A stretch of DNA of 64,000 bases. Origin: Phytopythium helicoides (lineage: Eukaryota; Oomycota; Peronosporomycetes; Pythiales; Pythiaceae). Made by a program: the position numbers and the translations under genes. The notes under the pieces were generated by a model. It worked only from the letters and a program-made list of their open reading frames with translations, was not told where the DNA came from and did not search any database. Shown here piece after piece: positions 1-11,263 of the stretch. The DNA is taken from positions 1,178,001 to 1,242,000 of the forward strand of contig JANFNE010000005.1 in the NCBI GenBank assembly GCA_024867545.1, written 5' to 3'. Position 1 is the first letter of the stretch. The number at the start of each line of letters is the position of its first letter.

Positions 1-17
1 CGCGGACTGGGGCCGAG

Positions 18-993
18 ATGGCGTTTGAGCGTGCGCCGGTGGCCACCGCCACGCCCGTGAGGCGCGTGGGCTGCCGCGAGCACGCGCTCACGGTCGCCAG
101 CCGCCTCTACTTCTCCAACGTCTACCGCCTCGTCTACTTCTTCATGATCGTGTCCAGCCTCATCTGCGTCGTCTGGGTGCGTTCGTTGCTGTCATTGCCG
201 CACTGGTTGGTAGCGAAGGCTAACGAGCTGGTGGTGTCTCGCGTTAGACCGGCATGAACCATTGGCGCATGTACGAGCTCGTTCGGTTCGACAAAGTCCC
301 ACTCCAACTTTGCTGACGTTGACTTGTTGTCGCGCTCGCAGCCCCACGTCGGTGCTTTTCATCACGCTTGAGATTACTGTCAGCGCGCTGCTCGTGTTTG
401 AGGTGCTGCTGCGCATGATGGCCTTCAAGGCGGTAAGGGCTTGCTCTAGTATTCTCAGGGTCAAGAATCGCCAGCTAAATCTCCAGCTAACGATTTCGTT
501 GCTTTCGTTGAACCAGCGCTTTTGGAGCAAGTGGAGTAACATCTTCGACGTCGTCGCCCTTGGTTCGTTCCCCTGAATGAACTAACAATCTTTCGAGCTG
601 TCGCTAATTCAAAGCCACGTTTGCACAATGCAGTGCTGAGTCTTGTGTCCGTCGCCATGTACTTCAATGAGGAAGGCGTGCTAGGCGAGCTTGAAGAGGT
701 TGCCACAGATGCGGTGCTCACCCTTCGCAACGCTGTGCAGTACATCCGGCTCGCCATCTTCCTCAAGTATGCCTTCTTTCAACTGTGCCAAGGATGAGGA
801 AACGTTGGCGGAGCTTACAACTCGTTTTCGTGCCTGCAGAAACCGGTCCGAGCGACTCACGGCGCAAGGGGGCAAGGACATCGAGTTCGAGCCACTCCCG
901 CTCCATCCAGATGACGAGCGAGAAATGATGCTGGACGCCGAGAGCGGCATTGGTGCCGACGACGACGCACGTGAGCTCGTCCAGGTCGTGTAG
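18..993 (+). CDS. Small ion-channel-like transmembrane protein
   Basis: Five exons can be joined: 18-178, 342-432, 517-562, 634-766 and 840-993, giving about 194 residues. The N-terminal half has hydrophobic helices (the stretch around FFMIVSSLICVVW and the next helix VLFITLEITVSALLVFEVL), then FWSKWSNIFDVV and a third helix with LSLVSVAMYF. This resembles S1-S3 of voltage-gated ion-channel domains in oomycete proteins. No pore loop is visible, so it is not a complete channel. The C-terminus is acidic (PDDEREMM, ADDDARE). The frame closes only if intron 1 uses a GC donor at 179; the nearby GT at 177 breaks the frame. Other donors are clean GT. Function is inferred from membrane topology only. 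Confidence 0.6.
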
Positions 994-1182
994 AGCAAGG
1001 GGGAGGAGTCGGCGTTGCTGTTCAATGTCGGACCGGCGGGTTGGCAGGTCCTCCTGACAGTTCTCGGTTAAGCGCGTTTGTAGGTCGAATATCTATGCTT
1101 TCAGAAGCGAAATGAGAAAAGAAATCAACACTTGAGCTTGCTCCATTGTTGGTTGGTGACTCCGCTACATGCACGCTTTGAC

Positions 1183-2427
1183 TCAAAAGAACAGCAGCTT
1201 CATCAACGCTGCCCACACCAGGTGCGTCGCACTGCATTATCCAGAAAGATCATTAGCAACCAAGGCGACAAAATACTCTCTTGATCACTCAGTGCAATTT
1301 CGAACCTGATCAACGCCAGGACTGGCAGCATCTTCTCCTTGGACAGGTGCTCCGAAATGATCGACCAGAGGTTGCTCAGAACAAAATAAAGCGACCACGA
1401 CATGGCCAGCAATTGAACCACCCAGTCCACCGCGTCCGTCGGCGCCACACATGCAATCTGCGACAAAAAAAAAAATAGGCCAATGAACACCATCACTCTA
1501 GATCCATCCAGGCAACCAAACGTACCGAAGCAGGAATGAACATGGTCATCGAGTAGCCGTAGAGACACACGAGGAAATTGATCGACAGCGGGAGGTTGAA
1601 ATACTTGCCCATAAGCCAGACGATGACGGGCAACCCGATGAGGAAGGCCTCCACTAGCGTCAGCGCCGATGCAAGCCTGCTGAAATCGTATGACCACTCG
1701 CTCGCATCGCCCGTGTAGTCGAGGAATGACGCAGCGTTGCTGCACGACGCCAAACAGAAAACGAGCGTCGTCGAGAGCCAGAAGGGGCCGTACGCGTCCG
1801 GCGCTGTTAGCGCGAGCTCCGAGAACCGTGGTTCCTTCTTGAACGGCAGTAGCGCGCGCGTGAGGCGCACTTGGATGTCGGCCGTGTCGACGTCAAAGTA
1901 CTGTGGTCGCATGCGAGGTCTGTCAGATCAGGCATCACCGTAGCACGAGAAGGGCGAGTTCTGGTGGACACGTACGGGCTGGTAAAATGCCAGTGAGAGG
2001 CAGCCACACATGCCGAGCCGCGGGCCCTCGCTTTTGTCGCCAAAGTCTGCCTTTTTGCCCATGAGCGTGTCCCGCACTGCCACCGGGTAATCCGGCATGA
2101 GCCCTAGCACTGTGGACAGCAGAGTGGAAGCCCTCACCTTTCGGGGAGATCAGTCCATCTTCCAGGTCATCGGCCTCCACCACCGACACCTCTGCCAACC
2201 ATTTCGCGCCCGCGCGGTTAGCCACGGAGGAGCTCGAGCAGCCGCTTCCGCGGCGAGAAAGGGAGCGAACGCACCGAAGTCGAGCCCAGCGCCGCGGTCC
2301 TGCAGATTCCAAGGCGCAGATGCGAGCCACGGCGTCAGTCCAGGGTGATCCACACGACCGAGCGCAGTCGAGAGCAGAAACGCCCACGCACGTTGAGCGC
2401 GTGCGCCGCCGACGCCACGTCCTCCAT
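1183..2427 (-). CDS. YIPF1/2-type Yip1-domain Golgi membrane protein
   Basis: The Yip1-domain signature is clear: AYGPFWLSTTLVF, then FLIGLPVIVWLMGKYF, a YGYSMTMFIPAS motif, and a final hydrophobic helix ending KLLFF. Exons 1183-1231, 1306-1457, 1526-about 1911, and one starting upstream and ending at 1976 join in phase, the last via LAFYQP/YFDVD. Further upstream, SVVEADDLEDGLISP joins in phase with LGLMPDYPVAV. The 5' exon is less certain: the best ATG is at 2427 (MEDVASAAHALN), with a donor right after it. YIPF proteins are multi-span Golgi/ER membrane proteins that bind Rab GTPases and act in vesicle traffic. The gene is convergent with the channel-like gene. The N-terminal exon joins remain unresolved. 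Confidence 0.78.
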
Positions 2428-2709
2428 GCCGTTCTTGTCTTTTCCAGCGACTCACAATCAAGCATCGAGCTGGCACCCAAAGGAGAACAGTAAACGCAAG
2501 ATTTAAACGTCCACGCGTGATGTGAGATCTTTCGGCACATGCAAAATGGCGTGGTGCCATGCAACATGTGGAAGTGGCGATGGCTACAATTCGTCTGAGC
2601 AAGCTGCCGAAGCGCGCACGCATGTGTCTATAACCCTCTTTCTCGTTAACGTAAAAGCATATTTGTCCTCCTCGAGGCGGTGGATCCTCGTCACGGGCAC
2701 GCCCGCCGC

Positions 2710-4419
2710 TTAGTCCAGGTCCGACGACGGCGTGAACACGGGGGCACCGGCAGCAGGAGCCGCATCCTCTTCGTCGCCGGCATCCTCCTCCTCCTCCTCA
2801 GCAGCCTCGAGCTTCTCGAGCAGCTCGTCGTCCTCCTCGGCGGCGTCCTTGGCCTTCTGCACGATGGCTGCCACGTCAGCAGCCGTCAGGCGCTTGGCGT
2901 CGTGCTTGACCTCGAGCGTCTTCTTGCCCACAGATCGCTCCTCAGCAGTGACCGTAAGCACGCCCTTGGTGCTGACCGTGAACGTCACGTCGATCTCGGC
3001 CTCGCCCTTGGGGAGCTCCGTGATGCCCGACACGGCCAGCTGCGCCACCAGCGTGTTGTCCTTGGCCATCAGGCGCTCGCCCTCGTAGATCTGCAGGAAG
3101 ATGCTCGTCTGCGAGTCCACCGACGTCGTGAACGTCTCCGTCGCCGACGCCGGCAGCACCGTGTCGCGGTGCACGATCTCCGACACACTGCCATTCGCGA
3201 GCGCGACCGAAAGCGTCAGCGGCGTCACGTTCACCATGTTGACGGCCTTCTTGGGCTCCGGAACGCCCATCAGCTCGGCGCGGCCAGCAGCCTCGATGGT
3301 GGCGCCGTGGGCGACAACCTCATCAGGAGACAGGTGGAGGTGCGTCGTCTTACCGTCAAAGTACTTCTTGACGGCCTGCTGCACGAGCGGGATGCGGGAC
3401 GAACCACCGACCAGGATCACGTGGTCAATGTCCTCCTTGTCGAGCTCGGCCTCCTCGAGCACAGCGTCGACCTCGGCCAGCGCCTTCTTGACAAAGTCGT
3501 TGACGAGCTCCTCGAAACGCGGGCGCGAGAGCTTCAGCGAGAAGTCCTCACCCTCGAGCAGCGAGTCGACCTCAATAGTCACCTGCGACTGCGACGACAG
3601 CGAGCGCTTGGCCGTGTCACAGGCGATGCGCAGGCGGCTCGAGGCCTTCTGGCTCGAGCGTACGTCCAGCTTGGTCTTGCGCTGGAAGGCGCGTGCGCAG
3701 TGGTCGAAGACGGCCGACGTGAAGTCCTCGCCACCGAGCGAGTCGTTGCCGCGCGAGGCCACGACCTCAAACAGTCCGCGGTCGGCGTTGATGAGCGTCA
3801 CGTCGTGCGTGGCGCCGCCGATGTCAAAGACCAGCACGTACTCGGGCTTGGGGTTCTTCGCAGGGTCATCCAGACCGTAGGCGATGGCGGCGGCCAGCGG
3901 CTCGTTGATGTAGGCGAGCACCTCGACGTCAGCGCGCTTGGCGGCCTCGCGCACGTGCTCCTTGTACTGTTCGTCCGCGTGCGGGGGCAGGCTGAGCACG
4001 ACGGCGTCGACCTTCTCGCCCGTGAAGTCCTGCGCCAGGTCGCGCAGGTTCTGCAGCAGCAGCGAGAGGAACTCGACGGGCGACACCTCGTGCTTCTCGC
4101 CGTTGCGCGTGGTGGCGGCCAGCGCCTGGCCTTCGGCGCCCGCCTGCACCTCGAAGGGCCAGTCGCGCACGAACTCGCGGTTGGCCACCTCGCTCTGCGC
4201 CTTACCCAGCACGCGCTTGAGGTGGAACACGGTGCTCTCGGCGTGCGACGGCAGCTTGTTGACGGCCGTGTCGCCCACGATCACCTCGTCGCCCTCGAAG
4301 CACACGAACGCCGGCGTCGTGCGGAAGCCCTGGTCGTTGGCGATGATGTTCACCTTGCCGTTGTGCCACACGCCCACGCAGCCGTGCGTCGTGCCGATGT
4401 CAATGCCCGCGACCACCAT
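2710..4419 (-). CDS. Divergent Hsp70-family protein (Ssz1/HSPA14-like length)
   Basis: This is one uninterrupted 569-residue frame. It has the Hsp70 ATPase phosphate-1 motif GIDIGTT (residues 5-11), the INEPLAAAIAYG stretch (about 171-182), a phosphate-2 motif changed from the usual DLGGGTFDV to DIGGATHDV (199-207), and the adenosine motif GGSSRIP (338-344). The substrate-binding half is short, and an acidic Glu/Asp tail (about 525-560) replaces the usual lid. The length and altered phosphate-2 loop recall the ribosome-associated Ssz1/HSPA14 group rather than canonical cytosolic Hsp70, which ends EEVD. Assignment to that group is inference. A (CAG)6 run lies 10 nt before the ATG in the transcript sense. 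Confidence 0.85.
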   Translation of the reverse strand: MVVAGIDIGTTHGCVGVWHNGKVNIIANDQGFRTTPAFVCFEGDEVIVGDTAVNKLPSHAESTVFHLKRVLGKAQSEVANREFVRDWPFEVQAGAEGQALAATTRNGEKHEVSPVEFLSLLLQNLRDLAQDFTGEKVDAVVLSLPPHADEQYKEHVREAAKRADVEVLAYINEPLAAAIAYGLDDPAKNPKPEYVLVFDIGGATHDVTLINADRGLFEVVASRGNDSLGGEDFTSAVFDHCARAFQRKTKLDVRSSQKASSRLRIACDTAKRSLSSQSQVTIEVDSLLEGEDFSLKLSRPRFEELVNDFVKKALAEVDAVLEEAELDKEDIDHVILVGGSSRIPLVQQAVKKYFDGKTTHLHLSPDEVVAHGATIEAAGRAELMGVPEPKKAVNMVNVTPLTLSVALANGSVSEIVHRDTVLPASATETFTTSVDSQTSIFLQIYEGERLMAKDNTLVAQLAVSGITELPKGEAEIDVTFTVSTKGVLTVTAEERSVGKKTLEVKHDAKRLTAADVAAIVQKAKDAAEEDDELLEKLEAAEEEEEDAGDEEDAAPAAGAPVFTPSSDLD

Positions 4420-4428
4420 GGTGTCTCT

Positions 4429-4446
4429 CTGCTGCTGCTGCTGCTG
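4429..4446. repeat. (CTG)6 triplet run
   Basis: Six perfect CTG units (CAG in the sense of the Hsp70-like gene) lie immediately upstream of its start codon, probably in the 5' untranslated region. Confidence 0.9.
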
Positions 4447-4664
4447 CGAAGCGAAGCTGTTGCCGGAATGCCGAGGGAGCTGATGAACCAGGCCGCGTTT
4501 GTTTGGTTTGACGACGGATGGACGCGCGAGGTCGGCCCGTCTAAACTTATATCACCCCACGGATTATTAGATCAGAGAGGTCCGTATCGTTAGGTTTTGT
4601 CAATACTTTTTTTTCTTGTCTCTTCAACACTCTCTCACTGCTGCACGCCGCGGGATCCGGGAGC

Positions 4665-7600
4665 CTACGGCTCCTCTGACGACGGCTGCCCGTGAGCTTG
4701 ACGCTTCTCGACTGCTGACGCGACCCACGCTCGCACATCTGCCCGTGGGGTGCGAGATGAGCGCGGAACCTTCACACTTGCGGGGTCTGAAAGCGGCAGC
4801 AGAAAGTAGAAGGTGCTGGTTCCGACCTTGATCAACGCGCGGCTCCGAAGCGGCACGGGCGGGGACGAGAACCCCACTTCCAGCCCATCCACAGTAATGG
4901 TCGACTGCACGCTCAGACACGACGCTACAAACTGGCCACGCTGAGCGTCCCATGACACAAGAGCATGCTGCTCGGCGATCTCATCGTCGTCACCAAGATG
5001 GCAATCCACCGAGCCGCCAGGCAGACCCAGAAGGTCGCGGAGGTTGAGCTTCTTGTACAGCTCGCACCAGCGAGGGCTCAGACGGCCAAGTACCACGTAC
5101 GGCTCAATCATGAAATACTGGAAGTTGGTTCCCTGTGTCGCACATTACCATGTTAGGAGACAACTCGCATCGTTAGCATCTTCAACAAAGCACCGCGCAC
5201 CTCAAGCTTAGCGTATCCAAGTGGACAAGCGCGCTGGCTGCGGTCTTGTTGCCGGAGCTGCGCCGCAATAACGCAATTCTGCGTTATTGGGTGCACAAAC
5301 AGGCGACTGGCTTCGAGATCGAAGGCAGTCACGCTTTCAATCATCCGTGGGCCCTGTGGATGCTCGATGCGTTTGTGGAAGTCGAAGAATGGCTTCGAAC
5401 TGAAACGAGCGGAGCAAACAGTGCACTGGAAAACCAGTCGCGGATCCACAAAAATTGCGCACTCTTGAACAACGGACAAGTAAGCACCTCGGTCCTCTTC
5501 TGGCTCTTCGGAGGTAGCGACCACCGCAGTAGAATCCGAAGGATCGGATAGCTCTGGGCTCTCAAGTTCTTCGGATGGTATGATGGTTCCCGACTCATCC
5601 ACGTATTCGCCCTTGTCGTGGTTGAGAATCACAGACTTTGGTGCGATGCAGGTACGGCTTTTGCACGACTGCTTCCGGTGTCCAGGGCCACCATACTTCT
5701 TCATGTCCACGCAGTTGCGGCACTTCATACAATCTGGCGCTGTGCATCCGGCGCATTTACCGCAGCGCGCGATTCTCTTGCGCGGAGTGGAGCTGCTCGG
5801 ATCACCCACATTCTCTTTCAGACCAAAACTACGGGGCGAGTCAGGGTCTTCGACATCAGAATAGCGAGACGAAATGCCCGTGTCCGAGTCGGCACCACTA
5901 ATACTGTACCGGTACGTGGATGCCATCGATTCGCGGTCGCTGTCAATTGACGAATACGATGCCGCGAGGTCGTCGTCATAATAGACGTCCGAGTCATCAT
6001 TTGTGAGGTAATCTCCCTCATCAGTATCTCCATCTGCCTTCCCGCTTGCTGTTCTTCGCCGTCGCTTCGAAACTGGACCCCAGCTCTTCGGGTTTTCGCA
6101 CTTGCGGTTCTTGCATGACTGCTTCCGTAATCCTGGACCGCCATACTTTCTCATGTCTTTGCAATGACCGCACACCATGCAATCTTCCGACAAGCAGCCT
6201 GCGCACTTTCCGCATCGAGTAATACGCTGTCTTGCTCGTCTTCCACCGTCAGACCCTCGTCGTTTCTGTGCAAGATGTGTCACCTTGTCAGTCGAAAAGG
6301 GAGAAAACCATTCAGCTATAATCAAATCGCTACCTTGATGATTAGTTTGGGGGAATGCAAATCATGGAGGCTATCCATCGTTCCTCCAAGTGCATTTCCC
6401 AGCATGGCTACAGCCTAGACAAGGCAAAATCAACCTGTTAGACGACCACGCACCGCATCAATAGGCTAAAAGGATGGCAACCTTTAATTGGAGGTGAGGC
6501 TTCCGCGGGATACTTCGACTGAATGGAATACGGATCGATCTTCCAATTGGTCTCTCGGCTGCTAGCTTCTGAATTGTACCGAGATTAGCGAGCTCTAGCG
6601 CGCTGCTTTTTTGGGTGACAGCGGCGATGTGCTCGATGAAATGCTGGGCTGCATCTTCTTCCGATAAAACTATGAACGCCTCTAGTACGTTGCATATAGA
6701 CTGAATCTGCTTCATATCCAGCGCTGCATAGTTCCATGCCTGTCAAAGTCATTGAGGGGTTGTTATACAATCTTCAAAAGCGCATCGTTGAAGCGAGCTA
6801 TGTTTGAACGTACCAGAAACTTGCGACGTGAGCAAAACAAACCAGGAAACAGAAAATGTAAGAGCCGTCGAGCATCAATCTTTAAGTCTTGCGAACACAC
6901 CAGGATGCGCTGCCGGCAGCGCTGGGAAAGAATGCAGGACCACTTGGCGTTCACTTCATCCCAATTGGCAATTGGCAAGTCGATCACGGAAGCGAGTACT
7001 GGGAGTGCATACAACGTCTCAATATCTTCAACGAACGCGTCAAAGCTCATCAATAGCACATGTGAGGCTCGGGATTCGGAAGCACTAAGCGACTCGATCA
7101 CACGACGACGATCGCCTTGAGTTCCCCAACAAGGATAAATTCGAAGGGACTCGTTCGCTCGCAAGACTTCATGCCACGAGTCAAAGTCGGCGTTAGCGCA
7201 AACAACCATGTGCAAGCATTCCGCAGACCCGTTGCGCTCGAGGTGACTCAAGAATGTCGCAATCTGGGATCAGCATGTGTGAGCCATCAAACACAATTTA
7301 CGTTGCAATTAGCACCAAGAACTCACCGATCGGCGCTCGTTCTCGCCCGAGTCCCTCTTCAAAACGACAGCGTTTAGACCTCTCTTGTAGTACTCGACAG
7401 ATCGCATAAATACTGGACTCGACTCCAATTGATTTGGTGCGCGCACTGGGAGCTTCGAAACCATAGCTGATGATACCTTCGTGTGTTTTAACAGATTTGC
7501 CCATTGCACACCTTCTGTCTCGAAGCTAAACGGATTTTGCCGAGCACCGGTGGGTGTATCCCCATCTGGTGACAGGCTGGATGTACTGTCGTTATTTTCG

Positions 7601-8695
7601 ACTAGAAATTTCTTCCACAAATCGAATCTGCGAATACAGAGAGGAAGTAACTATGGCGCTCAGCAGCACGGAAAACAAGTCAGAACATCTTCGCACCTGC
7701 TATTGTCTGCATCGAAGTCCCTCAGCGAGCGCTGGTGGGCATGATATAGCTGGAGGGAAGTTGCTTGAGCAATATCGTGGTCACGCACCACGGAAGAAGG
7801 GTGATCCACTCCGAGCAACCGCGCAGTAAAAAGCTGGAGCTCAGTGACTAAAAAAGTATTCAGGGACTCGTTTCCTTCTCGAAGAATAGCAGCATCTTCG
7901 TTCGCAACAGATCGCGGGCTCGTTTGAGAGTCAATTGCAGCAGGATCCACCTTAACTTCCCGAGACACGTGTATCGCGTCAGATCCGCTTTGCGCCAGCT
8001 GCTCCTGCTCGCTGATAATTTGGCTGCTATGGTCCTCGTTCTTCATGCCACTGGCATCGCCCTCCGGTGGGTCCTCCATCACAGTGTCGCCCCCTGATGA
8101 GTCAGTCATGGGAGCAGAATTATGTTCCGCCAGGCTTCGCTCTTCGTGATTGAGAGCCACGGATGGAGACACAACACCGAGTCCAGTATTGGTGTCAGCT
8201 TCAAGAGTCTTGGCACTCCTATATCAAGTTTTACACGGAAAAACGACATTAGTCAACCTACCCATTTCCAAGGACAAGACATCTAACAACTCACTCTTTC
8301 ATGCTTGGCTGGACAACACCATTATTGCTCGCCTCCTCCTGCGTACCAACAAGAACGATTCGCATCACAATCTGGATGCACACGTTTCAACTGAGTCTGC
8401 TCCTTACCTTTTGCAAAGACACGGCCCGAATACTTGTCGCCCTTTCGCTCCCGCCTTGGCAAAAAGATGCAAGGGCCAAGGCCGCATCCTGGTCTCTCTG
8501 CGCAGCGTCAGCGGCGCTTGCTGTCGGGGCTTTGGGACCCACCGTGTCGAGCGGGGCGCCGTCGGGCGAGTCGTACACTCTCCCGACAGGGATGTCTGCG
8601 AACGGCCCGCCCACCCGCGCGCGCGCCACTTCCAGCTTGACGCGCACGCGCTCAAGATCCAGCGGACCCTTGAGCGCGCCATCGGTGCTCGCCAT
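4665..8695 (-). CDS. SNF2-like (degenerate) / dual CXXC / C2H2 / FHA protein
   Basis: Nine exons join with consistent phases: 8408-8695, 8295-8338, 7697-8218, 7327-7627, 6814-7263, 6482-6739, 6334-6414, 5201-6265 and 4665-5117, giving about 1153 residues. Residues about 370-540 resemble the N-terminal lobe of SNF2 ATPases (IATFLSHL, LHMVVCANADFDSWHEV, then RILVCSQD...LHFLFPGLF where SNF2 has LLTGTPLQN...LNFLLP). The Walker A GKT and the DEAH box are absent. Two CXXC zinc fingers follow (about 665-705 and 815-855, each CGKCAGC..DC..C..C with KYGGPG and KQSCK), then a C2H2 finger (CTVC...HKRIEH). The C-terminal exon carries an FHA-like fold (HLGDDDEIAEQHALVSW, LIKVGTSTFYFLLP). CXXC fingers bind CpG-containing DNA and FHA binds phosphothreonine, so a chromatin reader is inferred. 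An alternative first exon with ATG at 9029 (MAEPAAGAAPGESS) could splice to just before the 8695 ATG. Confidence 0.8.
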
Positions 8696-9233
8696 GCTGC
8701 TCTCGTCCGCGCGTCAGTCCGCGCCTCACCGCCACCCCCACTCCTCACTCCACACAGCGCGTCTTACCGCTTGTCGTGGTCCGCCACCTCCGCTCGCGCG
8801 GCCGCCGCCTGCGCGTCCCGCTCCTCTCTGCTCCCAACCAACGCGCCGCGTGAGAAACGCCCGCCTGCAGCTCGCTCCGAGCCCTCGACGCGGCGCGCGA
8901 GCCCAACGCTCGCGCACGAGGCGCCGCCGCTTACCTCCCGGACGAACTGCTGGCGCTTGTGGCGGTGCCAAGCGCCTGTGGCCGCGGCGAAGACTCGCCG
9001 GGTGCCGCTCCGGCCGCAGGCTCCGCCATCTCCAGCCCCTCGCGCACTTTCTGCGGAGTTGCCCAGCAAGAGGTCGCCCCGCAAAAGTAAGTGTACGGAC
9101 AGAACTCTGTCCTCCCCCTGAAGCCTCTCAGAAAAAATGAAGACCTGCAAGAACAAATAACAAGCAAATGGATGACTTCCTGAGAGTCATTGTCGGGTGC
9201 AGGGCGTTTGAAGGCACTCGACGACTGGAAGCC
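8696..9233. other. GC-rich gap between divergent genes
   Basis: This 538-base interval lies between the CXXC/FHA gene on the minus strand and the JmjC gene on the plus strand. It may hold a small 5' exon of the former (ATG at 9029, donor gtaagc). The other ORFs here are low-complexity Arg/Ala/Ser shadows. Confidence 0.5.
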
Positions 9234-11076
9234 ATGGCGCGCACCAAGAAGAGCGCGCCTGGCAAGCGCAAGGCTGAGGCCGCGCGCCCCGAGAAGAAGA
9301 GCAAGAAGCAGCGCAAAGAGCTGCAGGAGGCGCAGCCGCAGCAGTCAGCGCCGGCGGAGAAGAAGAAGAAGGCCAAGCCCCATGCCGCCGAGGAGGCGCT
9401 CCTCGCCAGGCTGCTGGGTGGCATGTCCGTGGCCACGTTCCTCGCCACGCACTTTGAGAAAAAGCCGCTGCACGTGCGCAACAACGGATCGCACCAGGTA
9501 CAACGATAGCCAAACGTAGCTGCGCTAGCAAATGGGGCACTCTGCTTACAACGGCGCATGTGCCATCTCTAGCTTTTCGACAAGAAGCTCTTCTCGCGCA
9601 AGCGACTGCTAAAAAACGTGCTTGGTAGCCACGAGCTCGGCTTTGGACGTGACTTAACGGTCTGCCGGTACGTGGATGGCGAGCGAGAAAACTACGATGG
9701 CAGCGAGGGTAGCGGCATCGCTGCGAGCGGACTGGTCGGAAGTCTCTTCGATCGCGGCTACAGTTGCCAGTTCTACCAACCACAGCGCTATGTCGACGGT
9801 TTGTGCGCACTCAACTCGGCGTTTGAGACCGGTCTTCGGCGGTCTTGCTGGTGCCAGTGCGTACCTGACGCCGCCGAATTCGCAAGCTCTCGCACCTCAC
9901 CACGACGATGTCGAGGTTTTCATCCTGCAGGTACTGCTGTCATATCAACGCATGTGGTTGTGGGAGGCGAGTTTTGCTGATTGTTGGTGGAACATAGACG
10001 GAAGGACGCAAGAAGTGGAAGCTCTACCACCCGCTAGTCGAATTGCCGGGCGAACACAGCTCGGACCTGTCTCCGGATGACATTGGTGAGCCGTCAATGG
10101 AGCTGACTCTGGAGGAGGGTGACGTGGTACGCTGTCGAACTCTGTGGAAAAGTCACACATCGGACGTGAGTTAACCTGACGTGTCTCTCCCTGGACAGCT
10201 CTACTTTCCTCGCGGAGTCGTCCACCAGGCGTGCACGGACGAGAAGGAGTTCTCAACCCACGTGACGATCTCCGTCTATCAGCACAATTCGTGGGCCAAC
10301 TTTCTGGAAGTTGCGATGCCGCGAGTGATCCGCGACGCGTTTGACATGGACATTGACTTCCGTCGAGGTCTCCCCGTGGGATATCTAAACTACGTGGGCA
10401 CGCAGTTCCCGACTGACTCGGACCAAGTCAAGAGCTTTGAAAAGTCGGTCAAGAGACTTGTGCACAAGCTCGTCACCCACGTCACGACGCGAACGCTCCA
10501 GGAGGCAGCTGACGAAGCCGCCATGGATGTTGTGGCCAACCGCCTGCCGCCACTGCCAACAAAGGACGTTGTGTCCACGGCTGATGTGCTCGATGACAAC
10601 GCGCTGATCCGATTTAAGCATCGATCTCACATCCGTCTCTGCTTGGGGACGAACGAGGAGGACCAGGAGCCGTATGTAGCCGTATACTACTCAACACAGA
10701 ACTGTCGGCTGCATCACATGGGACTGTGCACCTGCAACAAAGATGCCAGTGACGACGAAGAAGACGAGAGTGAGGACGGTGAGGCCAACGCTGAAGGCTC
10801 AGCAGATGAGCAAAGCGACAAGGACGAAGCGGAGAGCGCGATAACAGCGAGAACGAGGACGACGACGAAGACGGGATTGGTATGGACGCGGAAGGTGGCC
10901 CAATGCCGCCCCAACCACGCAGCCTTGTGTTCCCTGGCGAACTCGCGCCTGCGCTCATGAAGCTGTATGGGGCTTCGAACGGTGCCGGTGCGAAGATCGA
11001 GGAGCTCGTTGAGGAAGATATGGACGAGACTGCTGTGCGCGGCATGCTGCTGCGTTTGATGACCGAGGACTGCTGA
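9234..11076 (+). CDS. JmjC ribosomal oxygenase (NO66/MINA53-like), frame interrupted
   Basis: Exons are 9234-9497, 9573-9930, 9998-10126 and 10199-11076. A Lys/Arg-rich nucleolar-type N-terminus is followed by [13 protein letters not shown], the cupin segment [24 protein letters not shown] (split here by motif: HxD is HHDD), KKWKLYHP, and FPRGVVHQA holding the third iron ligand His. These are hallmarks of Fe(II)/2-oxoglutarate ribosomal protein histidyl hydroxylases. Exon 2 is 358 nt where phase needs a multiple of three; the frame changes near 9830 (one extra base at GAGACCGGTC). A second frame change occurs near 10835-10845 inside an acidic tail; it could be a 64-nt intron (10769-10832) or an indel. 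Coding character continues to the stop at 11076, so sequence error or a recent lesion is more likely than an old pseudogene. Confidence 0.82.
9826..9834 (+). other. Apparent +1 frameshift in JmjC gene
   Basis: Before this point the protein reads in the frame of LNSAFET; after it, in the next frame as [15 protein letters not shown]. No GT-AG intron fits. Removing one G of the CCGGTC string would restore a continuous family-like sequence. Confidence 0.7.
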
Positions 11077-11263
11077 TTGCATCCAGCCAATCGTAGACTC
11101 AACTGAAGTAGATCAGACGTGCTGCATCACCAATGGTGGTTTCTTTCCAACCGGACTTCTTTCAACGCAATATCCTTTCTTTCTCGCTCTTTGCAACGCC
11201 TTTAGTTGGACTGTGTGCAGGCTTCTCTCGCTGCAGAAGTCCATCACAGGCTAGCTGGTGCTT

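Noticed and set aside
3101..3880. 259-residue Ser-rich plus-strand ORF
   Set aside because: Also antisense to the Hsp70-like gene; composition is the mirror of its codon usage.
2680..4593. 637-residue plus-strand ORF opposite the Hsp70-like gene
   Set aside because: It is a GC-rich antisense shadow: Arg/His/Leu/Val low-complexity with no domain, fully overlapping a clear Hsp70.
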